Assembly (NCBI GenBank): GCA_002359315.1
Contig: DEMS01000001.1
Location: 1 to 64,000, forward strand
Reading direction: 5' to 3'
Length of the DNA: 64,000 nt
From: Bacteroidetes bacterium UBA2664
GTDB lineage: Bacteria; Bacteroidota; Rhodothermia; Balneolales; Balneolaceae
In this document: one piece after another, positions 18,468 through 27,265 of the stretch
How positions within the stretch are numbered: position 1 is the first letter of the stretch
Layout of the letters: each line of letters opens with the position of its first letter
Position numbers and translations under genes: made by a program
The notes under the pieces: model-generated
What the model saw: only the letters and a program-made list of their open reading frames with translations
Told to the model about the DNA's origin: nothing
The model's database searches: none

Positions 18468-20309
18468 ATGTGTGGAATTGTAGGATATGTAGGAGATAGA
18501 GATGCAACGGAAGTATTAATAAAAGGATTAAAACGGTTAGAGTACAGGGGGTACGACTCTGCAGGGATTGCCTTGATTGATGGTAAACTAATTGTACAAA
18601 AGGGAAAAGGGAAAGTCATCAATCTCGAAAAAAGTTCTAAAAAAAATAATCTATCCGGAAAATTGGGGATAGGCCATACCCGCTGGGCAACTCACGGTGA
18701 ACCCAATGATGTAAATTCTCATCCCCATCTGAGCGAAAGTGGAAAAATCGCGGTTGTTCACAACGGTATCATAGAGAATTACAATACGCTTAAGAAACAG
18801 CTAATTGAGAGGGGGCGTAATTTTCAAAGTCAGACTGATACCGAAATCATTGCCCAACTCATTGAAGAGATCTATACAAAATCGAAAGGAGTGACTTTTG
18901 AACAGGCTATACGGTTAGCTTTAAAGCAAATTGTAGGCACATATGGATTGGCAATTCTAAATATAGAGACACCTGATAAAATTTATATAGCAAGAAAAGG
19001 TTCTCCACTTTTGTTAGGTGTAGGAGAGGATGAAATGTTTATCGCTTCTGACGCATCACCAATCGTAGAGTATACCAATAAAGTGGTTTATCTGGATGAT
19101 GGCGAAATGGCCATCGTAACCCGAAGTCATTATGAAGTAAAAACAATTGATGATTATCCTCTGACAAAAGAGGTGCATGAATTGGCCATTAGTTTGGATG
19201 CTATCGAGAAAGCGGGATATCCTCATTTTATGTTGAAGGAGATTTTTGAGCAGCCTCGATCAATAGCAGATTGTATGAGAGGTCGAATTGATGTTGAAAA
19301 GGGATCTATCATTTTGGGTGGAATTGAAGATGTGATCGATGATTTGGTCAATGCAAAACGAATCGTCATTGCAGCATGTGGTACGAGCTGGCATTCTGCA
19401 CTCGTTGGAGAGTATCTTTTTGAACAGTTAGCGAAAACACCCGTTGAGGTGGAATATGCATCTGAATTCAGATATAGGGACCCTCTGATCGGCAAAGGTG
19501 ATGTACTCTTGGTGATTTCACAAAGCGGAGAAACTGCTGATACACTGGCTGCCCTTCGGGAAGCAAAAGAGAAGGGAGCATTGGTGTTGGGAATTTGCAA
19601 TGTCGTTGGTTCAACGATATCCAGAGAGACCGACGCGGGCGTATTTACCCATGCAGGACCTGAAATAGGTGTTGCTTCCACAAAAGCATTCACAGCACAG
19701 GTAGTTGTTTTGATTATGATGGCTCTTGAGCTTGGACAAAGAAAAGGATTGATCTCGTCTGCTGAGATGAAGAAATATATAACCGAACTCTCCAGAATCC
19801 CCGGCAAGGTGGAACATATTTTAGAGCATAGTGATGATTCTATCAAAAAAATGGCCTCAATGTTCACATATGCACCAAATTTTCTCTATTTGGGAAGAAG
19901 TTACAGTTTCCCGGTCGCACTTGAGGGGGCTCTGAAACTAAAAGAGATCTCATATATCCATGCTGAGGGATATCCGGCTGCAGAGATGAAGCACGGCCCT
20001 ATTGCGTTGATAGACGAGATGATGCCCGTTGTCGTGATAGCGGCAACAGATCATACCAATGATAAAATGGTGTCAAATATTGAAGAGGTGAAAGCACGAA
20101 AAGGAAGATTGATCGCAATCATGAATGATGAAAATTCTGAAGTTAAGGATTTGGCAGATTTCTCTGTATCAATACCCAATACGATAGACTGTTTTTCACC
20201 CCTATTGACTGTGATCCCTCTACAGCTACTGTCTTACTATATTGCAGTAAACAGAGGTTGTAATGTGGATCAACCCAGAAATTTAGCGAAGAGTGTAACT
20301 GTCGAGTAA
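18468..20309 (+). CDS. glmS: Glutamine--fructose-6-phosphate aminotransferase (isomerizing)
   Basis: Makes glucosamine-6-phosphate from fructose-6-phosphate and glutamine, the entry to amino-sugar synthesis. The 613-residue protein has the N-terminal glutaminase domain with nucleophile Cys2 (MCGIVGYVG), then two SIS sugar-isomerase domains (about 290-420 and 460-605, with SQSGETADTLAA and the C-terminal NLAKSVTVE tail that closes the active site). Length matches the family. No glmS ribozyme-like leader is apparent in the 73-base spacer to the divergent glmU-like gene. Confidence 0.97.
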   Translation: MCGIVGYVGDRDATEVLIKGLKRLEYRGYDSAGIALIDGKLIVQKGKGKVINLEKSSKKNNLSGKLGIGHTRWATHGEPNDVNSHPHLSESGKIAVVHNGIIENYNTLKKQLIERGRNFQSQTDTEIIAQLIEEIYTKSKGVTFEQAIRLALKQIVGTYGLAILNIETPDKIYIARKGSPLLLGVGEDEMFIASDASPIVEYTNKVVYLDDGEMAIVTRSHYEVKTIDDYPLTKEVHELAISLDAIEKAGYPHFMLKEIFEQPRSIADCMRGRIDVEKGSIILGGIEDVIDDLVNAKRIVIAACGTSWHSALVGEYLFEQLAKTPVEVEYASEFRYRDPLIGKGDVLLVISQSGETADTLAALREAKEKGALVLGICNVVGSTISRETDAGVFTHAGPEIGVASTKAFTAQVVVLIMMALELGQRKGLISSAEMKKYITELSRIPGKVEHILEHSDDSIKKMASMFTYAPNFLYLGRSYSFPVALEGALKLKEISYIHAEGYPAAEMKHGPIALIDEMMPVVVIAATDHTNDKMVSNIEEVKARKGRLIAIMNDENSEVKDLADFSVSIPNTIDCFSPLLTVIPLQLLSYYIAVNRGCNVDQPRNLAKSVTVE

Positions 20310-20336
20310 ACGCTTTCAACAAAAAAATCAGAGATA

Positions 20337-20900
20337 ATGAAATTAAGTATCGGTAATATGGTTTGCCCAAGATGCATTGATGCTGTAAAAGGTATTCTAA
20401 GAGAGATGGATCGCCCGGACGCCGATGTTGAGTTGGGTATTGCGGAGCTGGAGAAGAAATTTTCTGAAAAGGAGATTCAAACTTTTCAATCCAAACTGGA
20501 GCAAAAAGGCTTTGATTTGATCTTTGACAGAGATGCAGAGCTGGTAAGCATGGTTAAAAGTACCCTCATCAAGTATCTGGAAACGATTGAGAAAGAAAAA
20601 AATCCTCCAAAACTCTCTCAGTTTGTCTCTGAACAGTCAAATTATAACTATTCATATCTGAGTAAAGTGTTTTCAGAACAGAAGGGCAGTACTATTGAGA
20701 ACTATCTGATCGAATTAAAAATCGAGCGGGTAAAAGAACTTCTGGGATTTAAAAAGTATACACTCAGTGAAATTGCCTGGCGCCTCAAATACAGTAGTGT
20801 TCAGTATCTCTCCAATCAATTCAAAAAAGTGACCGGAAGTACGGTGACTCAATATCTCAGGGGAAAAAACATCAAAAGAAAAGTACGGGATCAAATCTAA
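20337..20900 (+). CDS. AraC-type regulator with an N-terminal HMA-like metal-sensing domain
   Basis: A 187-residue regulator. The N-terminal ~65 residues resemble a heavy-metal-associated fold with a CxxC motif (MVCPRC, residues 8-13). The C-terminal ~100 residues form an AraC-family double helix-turn-helix (YNYSYLSKVFSEQKGSTIENYL, then LSEIAWRLKYSSVQYLSNQFKKVTG). It lies 27 bases after glmS and 130 bases before the copper ATPase. That position and the CxxC suggest it senses copper, or a similar thiophilic metal, and controls the ATPase. Such compact HMA-AraC proteins beside metal ATPases are, to my knowledge, common in Bacteroidota; metal identity is inferred. Confidence 0.82.
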   Translation: MKLSIGNMVCPRCIDAVKGILREMDRPDADVELGIAELEKKFSEKEIQTFQSKLEQKGFDLIFDRDAELVSMVKSTLIKYLETIEKEKNPPKLSQFVSEQSNYNYSYLSKVFSEQKGSTIENYLIELKIERVKELLGFKKYTLSEIAWRLKYSSVQYLSNQFKKVTGSTVTQYLRGKNIKRKVRDQI

Positions 20901-21030
20901 CCATCCCTGAATTTTTCTATAACCAAAAGTTTTACACATTAAGTGAGTTTGACTGTAATAATTTCTCATTGGTTTCCTGCTATTTTTAAATCAATTAAAT
21001 ACTTAGCTGCAGTTGATTTAAAGGAAAAAA

Positions 21031-23499
21031 ATGAAAAAAACATATGAAATAAGAGGGATGCACTGAGCCGGTTGCACTTCATCAGTGAAGAATTCATTGG
21101 AGAGTGTTGAAGGGGTAAGGGAGGTTGATGTTGAACTCCTGACTGAAAAAGCGGTGGTCACGTTTGAAGATTCTGAAGTCTCTTTTGAAAAACTATCGAA
21201 GACGGTTGATGACATTGGATTTAAATTGATTGAGCCGGAAGAGGGTAAAAAAATATTCAGAGTGGACGGTATGCACTGCTCTGCATGTGTTGGAACCGTT
21301 GAAAAAGCGATCAAGAAAATTGAAGGGGTCACAGGAGCGGGTGTAAATCTTTCTACCGGTAAAGTATTTGTTGAAGGGGATTTGAATCGGGAGACCATTC
21401 AAGAGATTATTAAATCTGTTAAAGATTCCGGATATGAAATCTCACAAGCAAGTGATGTTAAAGAAGATCAGCTGGAAGCAAAAAAAAAGAGAGATCAGGC
21501 TGAGCTAAACGCTTCGAAGCAGAAAATGGTGAGAAGTTGGATCGTGACATTACCATTGATGACCTGGATGTTTTTGGATATGGTGCTTGGTGTTCATATT
21601 ACATCCCATTTGGTGATGGATATGGCTATGGTCTTGGGAGCCGGGTATGTGATTTCCGGTCCGGGCCGCAGTACTTTGATCAGTGCGTTTAAGTCCGCAA
21701 AAAACCTATCGCCAAATATGGACGTGTTGATTGCACTGGGTACGGTTGCATCCGTCATTACAGGGTTTGTAGCAATAGGCTTTCAGTTGGAATGGATTGA
21801 TGCACAGTTTTACAGTTTTGCCGGAATTGCAGCAATGATAATGGCATTTCATTTAACCGGCAGGTATGTCGAAACAAAAGCGAGGGGTAGAGCTTCAGAA
21901 GCGATCACCCGCCTGCTCACACTTGAGGCTGCATCCGCAAATGTACTAAGAAATGGGGATGAGAAAGAGGTTCCGTTAAAGGAGTTGAGGTTAAATGATA
22001 TTATGATCGTGCGGCCTGGAGAGAAAATACCCACCGACGGAGAGATTGTGAATGGGAAAAGTTCAATTGATGAATCGATGGTTACAGGGGAGTCTATGCC
22101 GGTTGTCAGAGGTGAGGGGGAACAAGTAATTGGCGGGACGATTAACACCGAAGGCACTATCAGAGTGGAAGTTAAAAAACTGGGGGAAGATACTTTTCTG
22201 AACCAGGTGGTACGACTCGTAGAAGAGGCTCAGGTCTCCAAAATTCCGATTCAAACGTTTGCTGATCGGGTAACAGCGATTTTTGTCCCCATTATTTTAT
22301 TATTGGCTTTAGCTACATTTCTTTTTTGGTGGATTTTTCCGGATCTCCTGAACCCAATGTTATTGTGGGCGGAAACTTTTATCCCCTGGATTATAACAGA
22401 TTTAGAGCCATTGAGTCAGGCTTTCTTTGCAGCATTAGCTGTTCTGGTGATTGCTTGTCCATGTGCATTGGGCCTGGCAACACCTACGGCGTTGATGGCC
22501 GGGTCAGGTTTGGGGGCTGAAAATGGCATTTTAATTCGGCGAGGTGAAGCGATTCAGATATTACAAGAGGCTACATGTTTTGTCTTTGATAAGACCGGAA
22601 CGTTGACAAAAGGAGAGCCGGAAGTTGTAGATTGGTCTCAGATTAGAGGTAAAAAAGAGAGCACTGAATGGCTGACTGCTTCTTTGGAAAATCAATCTGA
22701 GCACCCGATTAGTCGTGCTTTGACTCATGTTGTTCAAAACAGGCCGTACGGTGATGTAGATTCATTTGAGTCATTTACCGGTTTGGGAGTGAAAGGCGTG
22801 GTTGATGGAAAAACAATCATAGCCGGGAACATGGATTTAATGGCAAAAGAGTCTATAGATATCGATGAGAATGTGAAATACAGTGCCGAAGAGATGATGA
22901 AAAATGGACTGACTACGATCTTTATTTCAGTCGATGGAGATGTGCAAGCCGTTGCCGGATTGAGAGATACAATAAAGGAGGGGGCATATGAGTTGATTGA
23001 GAGTCTGCAATCATCGGGCTTTAAGACGGTTATGCTAACCGGTGACCATGAGACTTCTGCAAAAATGATTGCCGGAAAACTAAATATCCATTCAGTAATT
23101 GCGGGGGTCAAACCGGACCAGAAATCTCAAAAAATTGAAGAACTTCAATCGGGGGGTGAGGTAGTTGTAATGGTTGGGGATGGAATCAATGATGCCCCGG
23201 CACTGACAAGAGCTGATGTTGGAATTGCAATCGGAAGCGGGACGGATATCGCCATTGAAGCCGGCGCTATTATACTTGTAGATGGAAATCCACTGGCTGT
23301 GTTAAAAGCAGTTGAATTAAGCCGGCAAACCTTTAAAAAGATTCGGCAAAATCTATTCTGGGCGTTTTTCTATAATGTTGTTATGATTCCGGTTGCTGTT
23401 ATAGGGTTGATGCACCCCGTATTGGCAGAAATTGCAATGGCATTAAGTTCGATCAATGTTGTGGGTAACTCAAAAAGATTGTCTGATAAAAAATTATAA
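21031..23499 (+). CDS. copA: Copper-type P1B ATPase with in-frame UGA in the first HMA domain
   Basis: A heavy-metal exporting P-type ATPase. From the ATG at 21031 (AAGGA at 21021-21025) the frame is 822 codons, with UGA at codon 12 where GMHCxxC demands the first Cys (GMH-UGA-AGC). Otherwise intact: second HMA with CSAC (about 83-86), TGES, the membrane CPC motif (VIACPCALG), DKTGT phosphorylation site, HP motif and GDGINDAPA. The last helix has MALSSINVVGNS, the Cu(I) type. If UGA stops translation, the only nearby restart is GTG 21085, which has no visible ribosome binding site and loses the first CxxC. The choices are selenocysteine, point mutation or sequencing error. The regulator upstream supports copper. 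Confidence 0.85.
21064..21066 (+). other. In-frame UGA at a metal-binding Cys codon
   Basis: The codon reads TGA exactly where CopA-type HMA domains have the first Cys of CxxC (UxxC if decoded as selenocysteine). A 5-bp hairpin CTTCA/TGAAG with loop TCAG lies at 21077-21090. It lacks the G at the start of the loop expected of bacterial SECIS elements, so support for recoding is weak. No selenocysteine genes occur in this window. Confidence 0.6.
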
Positions 23500-23550
23500 T
23501 AATGTGCATAACTCATACTCTATTTATAATCAATAAAATTCATTGAATCT

Positions 23551-23620
23551 ATAAATCAGCTTAATTTTATACGTTTATTAGTAAATTTTAATAAACATGT
23601 AATTAAGAAATCTGATTTAT
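23551..23620. other. Large AT-rich imperfect palindrome
   Basis: Three nested pairing blocks share one centre: ATAAATCAG/CTGATTTAT (23551-23559, 23612-23620), CTTAATT/AATTAAG (23560-23566, 23601-23607) and GTTTATTA/TAATAAAC (23573-23580, 23589-23596). It lies between the convergent copA and GNAT genes and may serve as a two-way transcription end, but it lacks the GC-rich stem and T-run of a classic terminator. Confidence 0.6.
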
Positions 23621-23703
23621 TTGATGTGGATAACTTGATCTTAATCATTTTTTTTCATACCTATGGGCATCGTGGATAGATCTCTTTTAATTTCTTGCTC
23701 AAA

Positions 23704-23778
23704 ATGAAAAATTGGAAAAAATTGCTCTTCAAAATCGCAGTGGTGGTGGTCATCATCATTGTTGCATTTACAGGGTAG
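23704..23778 (+). CDS. Possible 24-residue membrane peptide
   Basis: A short ORF in the copA-GNAT gap reads a basic start (MKNWKKLLFK) followed by a hydrophobic stretch of about 13 residues rich in Val and Ile. The composition is that of a single-pass membrane peptide. No clear ribosome binding site or promoter is visible, and the low-complexity GTG/ATC run could produce this by chance. Treat as a candidate only. The rest of 23500-23791 is AT-rich with no other gene that I can support. Confidence 0.2.
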   Translation: MKNWKKLLFKIAVVVVIIIVAFTG

Positions 23779-23791
23779 TCGTTTATTATAA

Positions 23792-24241
23792 CTAATGCTC
23801 AATATCGATGTCCATGAGGATATGATTAATCCCATCGACATCATAAGGTTCGCTTCTTTTATGAAAGCCCATGGAGTGATAAAAGTTCTCCAGATATTCC
23901 TGCGCTTCAATCACTACCTTCGATTCTTTCTCATCACTAAGAATGTCAAGTGCTTTTCCCATTAATTTTTTTCCTAAACCCAAACTGCGGTATTTGGGAT
24001 TTACAATCACCCGGCCAATAGAGGGTGCGTCAAATTTTTTTCCTCCGGGTACAATTCTGCAATATGCTGCAAGAGAATCATTGTCATAAAGAAGTAAATG
24101 TCGGGAGACCGGATCTAAAGCGTCGATATCATCATAAATACAATCTTGTTCAATAATAAACACGTCTTGGCGTAGCTTTAAGGCCCAATAAAGATCAATT
24201 GCCTCGAATTGATCAAATTCATGTATAATTTTCCAGTTCAT
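23792..24241 (-). CDS. ElaA-type GNAT acetyltransferase
   Basis: A GNAT-fold N-acetyltransferase of about 149 residues, resembling ElaA. From the ATG at 24241 it starts MNWKIIHEFDQF and continues with the ElaA-like YWALKLRQDVFIIEQDCIY. The acetyl-CoA loop is RSLGLGKKLM (R/Q-x-x-G-x-G/A pattern), and a C-terminal YLENFYHSMGF segment is typical. Substrate is unknown. A longer frame reaching 24301 adds a basic, unconserved stretch into the divergent promoter region, so the shorter start is preferred. It is divergent from the YvlD-like gene. Confidence 0.87.
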   Translation of the reverse strand: MNWKIIHEFDQFEAIDLYWALKLRQDVFIIEQDCIYDDIDALDPVSRHLLLYDNDSLAAYCRIVPGGKKFDAPSIGRVIVNPKYRSLGLGKKLMGKALDILSDEKESKVVIEAQEYLENFYHSMGFHKRSEPYDVDGINHILMDIDIEH

Positions 24242-24301
24242 TCGATAAACTTTTTTGATTTTCTTCCGTAGAGAAGAGAAACTGCAATTAAATGAGGTCA
24301 T

Positions 24302-24628
24302 ATGTTAAAAATCCTACTGATCAATAGCATAATAATTTTTATAGGCGCATACCTGTTGGAAGGTGTTTCGATTAAAAGTTTCTGGACGGCCGTTGGGGTT
24401 GCCATATTACTGGGTTTGATTAATATGTTTATCAAACCTCTCATCCTGCTCATTACACTTCCGCTAACCATTTTAACATTGGGATTATTTGTTCTTGTAA
24501 TTAATGCGGGGATATTAATGCTGATCGACAAACTGGTAGATGGATTTAAAATCAAAGGTTTTTGGTGGGCAGTTCTCTTTAGTATCTTCATTTCAATAGC
24601 TAATACGGTCTTGTTCTGGATATTTTAG
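24302..24628 (+). CDS. YvlD/phage-holin-4-like small membrane protein
   Basis: A 108-residue integral membrane protein with four hydrophobic segments (about 1-22, 26-48, 52-75, 86-108). It matches the family named phage holin 4_2 / YvlD, which is chromosomal in many bacteria and not a phage marker. The segment LLGLINMFIKPLILLITLPLTILTLG (written here only as a landmark near 38-62) is characteristic in its N-x-x-I/L-K-P motif. Function is unknown; Bacillus relatives are linked to envelope stress. It stands alone, divergent from the GNAT gene. Confidence 0.82.
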   Translation: MLKILLINSIIIFIGAYLLEGVSIKSFWTAVGVAILLGLINMFIKPLILLITLPLTILTLGLFVLVINAGILMLIDKLVDGFKIKGFWWAVLFSIFISIANTVLFWIF

Positions 24629-24746
24629 GGTTATCTGAAGCATATCTTTAGAATAAAAATAATAGAGAGTGAAATGGTTTCATTCGTTTAGATAGTTAGC
24701 GACAGTGCGTATATTGCAACTGATTAACGAAGAAAGCATTTTAAGG

Positions 24747-25016
24747 ATGGTTAGAAAAAAAGTAGTTGTTAAAAATGAAAGCGGGCTGCATGCCCGCCCC
24801 GCCTCCGTTCTGGTTAAAGTAGCATCAGGATTTGAGTCTGAATTCACAATTAAGATGTATGGGTATCATGTGAATGGGAAAAGTATACTGGGTGTCATGA
24901 CTTTAGCTGCAGAGTTTGGTTCCGAAATGGAGCTTATTTTAGAGGGTTCCGATGAAGAAAAAGCACTTGATACAATTGTCGAACTATTCGAATCGAAATT
25001 CAAGGAGGAGAATTAG
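24747..25016 (+). CDS. ptsH: Phosphocarrier protein HPr
   Basis: HPr carries phosphate from EI to PTS acceptors. From the ATG at 24747 it has 89 residues with the active-site His15 in GLHARPAS and a Ser in GKSILGVMTLAA at the regulatory Ser46 position. A GTG at 24705 could extend it by 14 residues, but these are not part of the HPr fold. The stop is immediately followed by the ptsI ATG with no spacer, and AAGGAGGAG sits just before the junction. No EII component is seen nearby, so a regulatory or remote PTS role is possible. Confidence 0.94.
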   Translation: MVRKKVVVKNESGLHARPASVLVKVASGFESEFTIKMYGYHVNGKSILGVMTLAAEFGSEMELILEGSDEEKALDTIVELFESKFKEEN

Positions 25017-26741
25017 ATGAATCCGGGAAGTAATTCCATCGACCTGACAGGAAAAGCCGTATCGAGTGGGATAGGGATCGGGCCGGTAACTATTATTAAT
25101 ACTAAATCGACAACTGTAAGGCCGGATAAAATTGATCCGGATGAAGTAAAAACACACCTTCAGAAGCTAAGAGATTCACGCAATTTACTATTAAGTGAAT
25201 ATGAAATATTAAGAGACGAATCGCACCTTCAAAGCGCGAAGGATATTCTTGAAGCTCAAATCCAGACGCTAAAAGATCCTGAGGTAAAAAAGAGAGTACA
25301 GTATAAAATTGAATCGGAGAGGCTTTCTGTTGGATATGCAATATTCAGTACACTAAATGAATATATTCAATTGCTAGAATCATCAGGAGTGCAGTGGGCT
25401 AATGATCGTGCAGTGGATATCGTTGCAATAAGGGATGAATGGATCGATGTTGTATCAGAGAATAGAAGAGAATTCTCTATGAGCAAAGGAGATGTCATCT
25501 TTGCAGAAGAGATTCCGCCGGCTTTGATGGTAAAGATCAGCCGGATTAAAGTGGCGGCTATTGTGATGGAAAAAGGAGGAGACACATCACATGCCGTGAT
25601 CTTGTCACAATCATTGGGGATACCGTGTGTGATTAACACTCATTGGAATCGATATCAGGTAAAAGAGGGGATGTTGGTGATCGTTGATGGCTTGGATGGA
25701 CATGTAATCATCAATCCGGACGATCAACAATTAACCAAATATAAAAAGAGAAGAGAGCAGGATCTTTCAAGGGTAAAGGAGTCACTGAAGTGGGCAAAAA
25801 AAGAGCACTTGACTAAATGCGGAAAACCCTATTTTCTGCGGGCAAATGTTGAATTTTTAGAAGAGTTGCCAAAAATAGCAACTCATGGTGCAAAAGGGAT
25901 CGGACTTCTCCGCACGGAAACGGTTTTGTTTGAAACAACAGAATTTGATGTAAAGGAACAGGTTGAATTCTACTCAAATGTGCTCAAAACTACTGAGCAG
26001 GAATCTGTTACTATCCGGCTTTTTGATGCAGGTGGTGATAAGCTGATTAATGATAAAAACAGTGAAGCGAACCCCTTTTTAGGTTGGCGGGGAGTTCGGA
26101 TGCTACTGGATGAGCCTCAGCTTCTTAAAAAGCAGCTGGAAGCCCTCTATAGAGTTTCGGAAGATTATAAAGGGAGATTAAAAATCCTGGTTCCGATGGT
26201 ATCCCGATTAGAGGAGATTCGTGCACTGAAGAAAGTTGCCAAAGAAGTAAGAGCTGAATTGAAAGCGAAGAATGTTAAGTTTGATCCATCAATACCTATA
26301 GGGATCATGGTAGAAGTACCAAGCGTTGTGATGATGGCAAATAAAATTGCAGAATATGTCGACTTTTTCAGTATCGGCACGAACGATTTAACTCAATATA
26401 CGCTGGCAGTTGATAGAGGGAATGAGAAGATCTCTGCCCTTTTTGACAGTTATCACCCGGCCATATGGAGAATGATTAAAATGACAAAAGAGGCGGCTGA
26501 CAATCACAATATCCCCATTTCTGTTTGTGGAGAAATGGCTTCCAAGCCGGAAGCCGCTGCCTGTTTGATGGGGATGGGTATAAATGATCTGAGTATGAAC
26601 ACAAGTGCGATACCAAATGTGAAAGCTGTTTTATGCAGCCATACGATGAAGGAATTAATTGAACTTTCTGACCGGGTATTAGAAGAGGATGAATTAAAAG
26701 GAATCCATAACCTTTTTTCTAAATGGAAAATTAAGGACTAA
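25017..26741 (+). CDS. ptsI: PEP-protein phosphotransferase (PTS enzyme I)
   Basis: Transfers phosphate from phosphoenolpyruvate to HPr. The 574-residue protein has the N-terminal HPr-binding and phosphohistidine domains, with active His192 in KGGDTSHAVILSQ. The C-terminal PEP-binding TIM barrel has the GIGLLRTE, FSIGTNDLTQYTLAVDR and SVCGEMAS motifs. Length is normal for EI. Translation is probably coupled to ptsH, whose stop abuts this ATG. Confidence 0.96.
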   Translation: MNPGSNSIDLTGKAVSSGIGIGPVTIINTKSTTVRPDKIDPDEVKTHLQKLRDSRNLLLSEYEILRDESHLQSAKDILEAQIQTLKDPEVKKRVQYKIESERLSVGYAIFSTLNEYIQLLESSGVQWANDRAVDIVAIRDEWIDVVSENRREFSMSKGDVIFAEEIPPALMVKISRIKVAAIVMEKGGDTSHAVILSQSLGIPCVINTHWNRYQVKEGMLVIVDGLDGHVIINPDDQQLTKYKKRREQDLSRVKESLKWAKKEHLTKCGKPYFLRANVEFLEELPKIATHGAKGIGLLRTETVLFETTEFDVKEQVEFYSNVLKTTEQESVTIRLFDAGGDKLINDKNSEANPFLGWRGVRMLLDEPQLLKKQLEALYRVSEDYKGRLKILVPMVSRLEEIRALKKVAKEVRAELKAKNVKFDPSIPIGIMVEVPSVVMMANKIAEYVDFFSIGTNDLTQYTLAVDRGNEKISALFDSYHPAIWRMIKMTKEAADNHNIPISVCGEMASKPEAAACLMGMGINDLSMNTSAIPNVKAVLCSHTMKELIELSDRVLEEDELKGIHNLFSKWKIKD

Positions 26742-26962
26742 AAAAAGAGAATACTTAAACCATTTCTTTAGTTTGCTTTGAATGCTAAGAAGGGAAACGC
26801 TACCATGCATCAATCATTTAATTATTATTTAATATTTTGTTAATAATGTTAACTAAATATCGCCTTTTATTAAATGTAAACTGCATAAAATGATTTATTG
26901 TCATAAATTAATTAAGTATCTTTTAGGATTATTCAATTTACCAATTTTAAAGAATATAAATT

Positions 26963-27262
26963 ATGTTAAAGAAAGAATTTACGCCAAAAAGAACGGTTTG
27001 TAAGGTTACATTTTCAATTCCGAAAGAGTGGGCAGAAAAAAAAGTTCATATTGTCGGTGATTTTAATGATTGGAATGAACATTCCGACTCTATGGAACTT
27101 AAAAAGGGAAAGTGGGTGAAAACTCTGCGATTAAAACCTCAAACTACGTACCGTTTTAAATATTTGATCGACCAAAAAAGATGGGAAAATGATGACGCAG
27201 CAGATTCATACATCACTAATAATTTTGGTTCAGAAGATAGTGTCCTTCAAATCGGAAAATAA
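26963..27262 (+). CDS. Stand-alone CBM48/glycogen-binding domain protein
   Basis: A 99-residue protein that is little more than one CBM48 / AMPK-beta-type glycogen-binding domain: VTFSIPKEWAEKKVHIVGDF, then NDWNEHSDSMELKKGKWVKT and YRFKYLIDQKRWENDDAADS. There is no signal peptide, so it should be cytoplasmic. No enzyme is attached. It may bind glycogen or act as a regulatory subunit; neither partner nor role can be read from sequence. It follows ptsI after 221 AT-rich bases and ends 3 bases before birA. Weak promoter-like boxes (TTG 26898-26900, TATCTTTT 26917-26924) lie upstream. Confidence 0.83.
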   Translation: MLKKEFTPKRTVCKVTFSIPKEWAEKKVHIVGDFNDWNEHSDSMELKKGKWVKTLRLKPQTTYRFKYLIDQKRWENDDAADSYITNNFGSEDSVLQIGK

Positions 27263-27265
27263 ATT

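Noticed and set aside
19223..19867. Minus-strand ORF of 214 codons inside glmS
   Set aside because: glmS is full length and canonical on the other strand; the ORF is a shadow without features.
23641..23910. Minus-strand ORF with a Cys/Asp/His-rich stretch near the copA-GNAT gap
   Set aside because: Half of it overlaps the GNAT gene out of frame, and the DDDHHH stretch comes from a low-complexity GTG/ATC run. A faint resemblance of its end to nitrate-reductase-associated proteins is too short to support.
24302..24628. Phage-holin annotation as a sign of prophage
   Set aside because: The family (YvlD-like) is chromosomal in many bacteria and no other phage gene is present.
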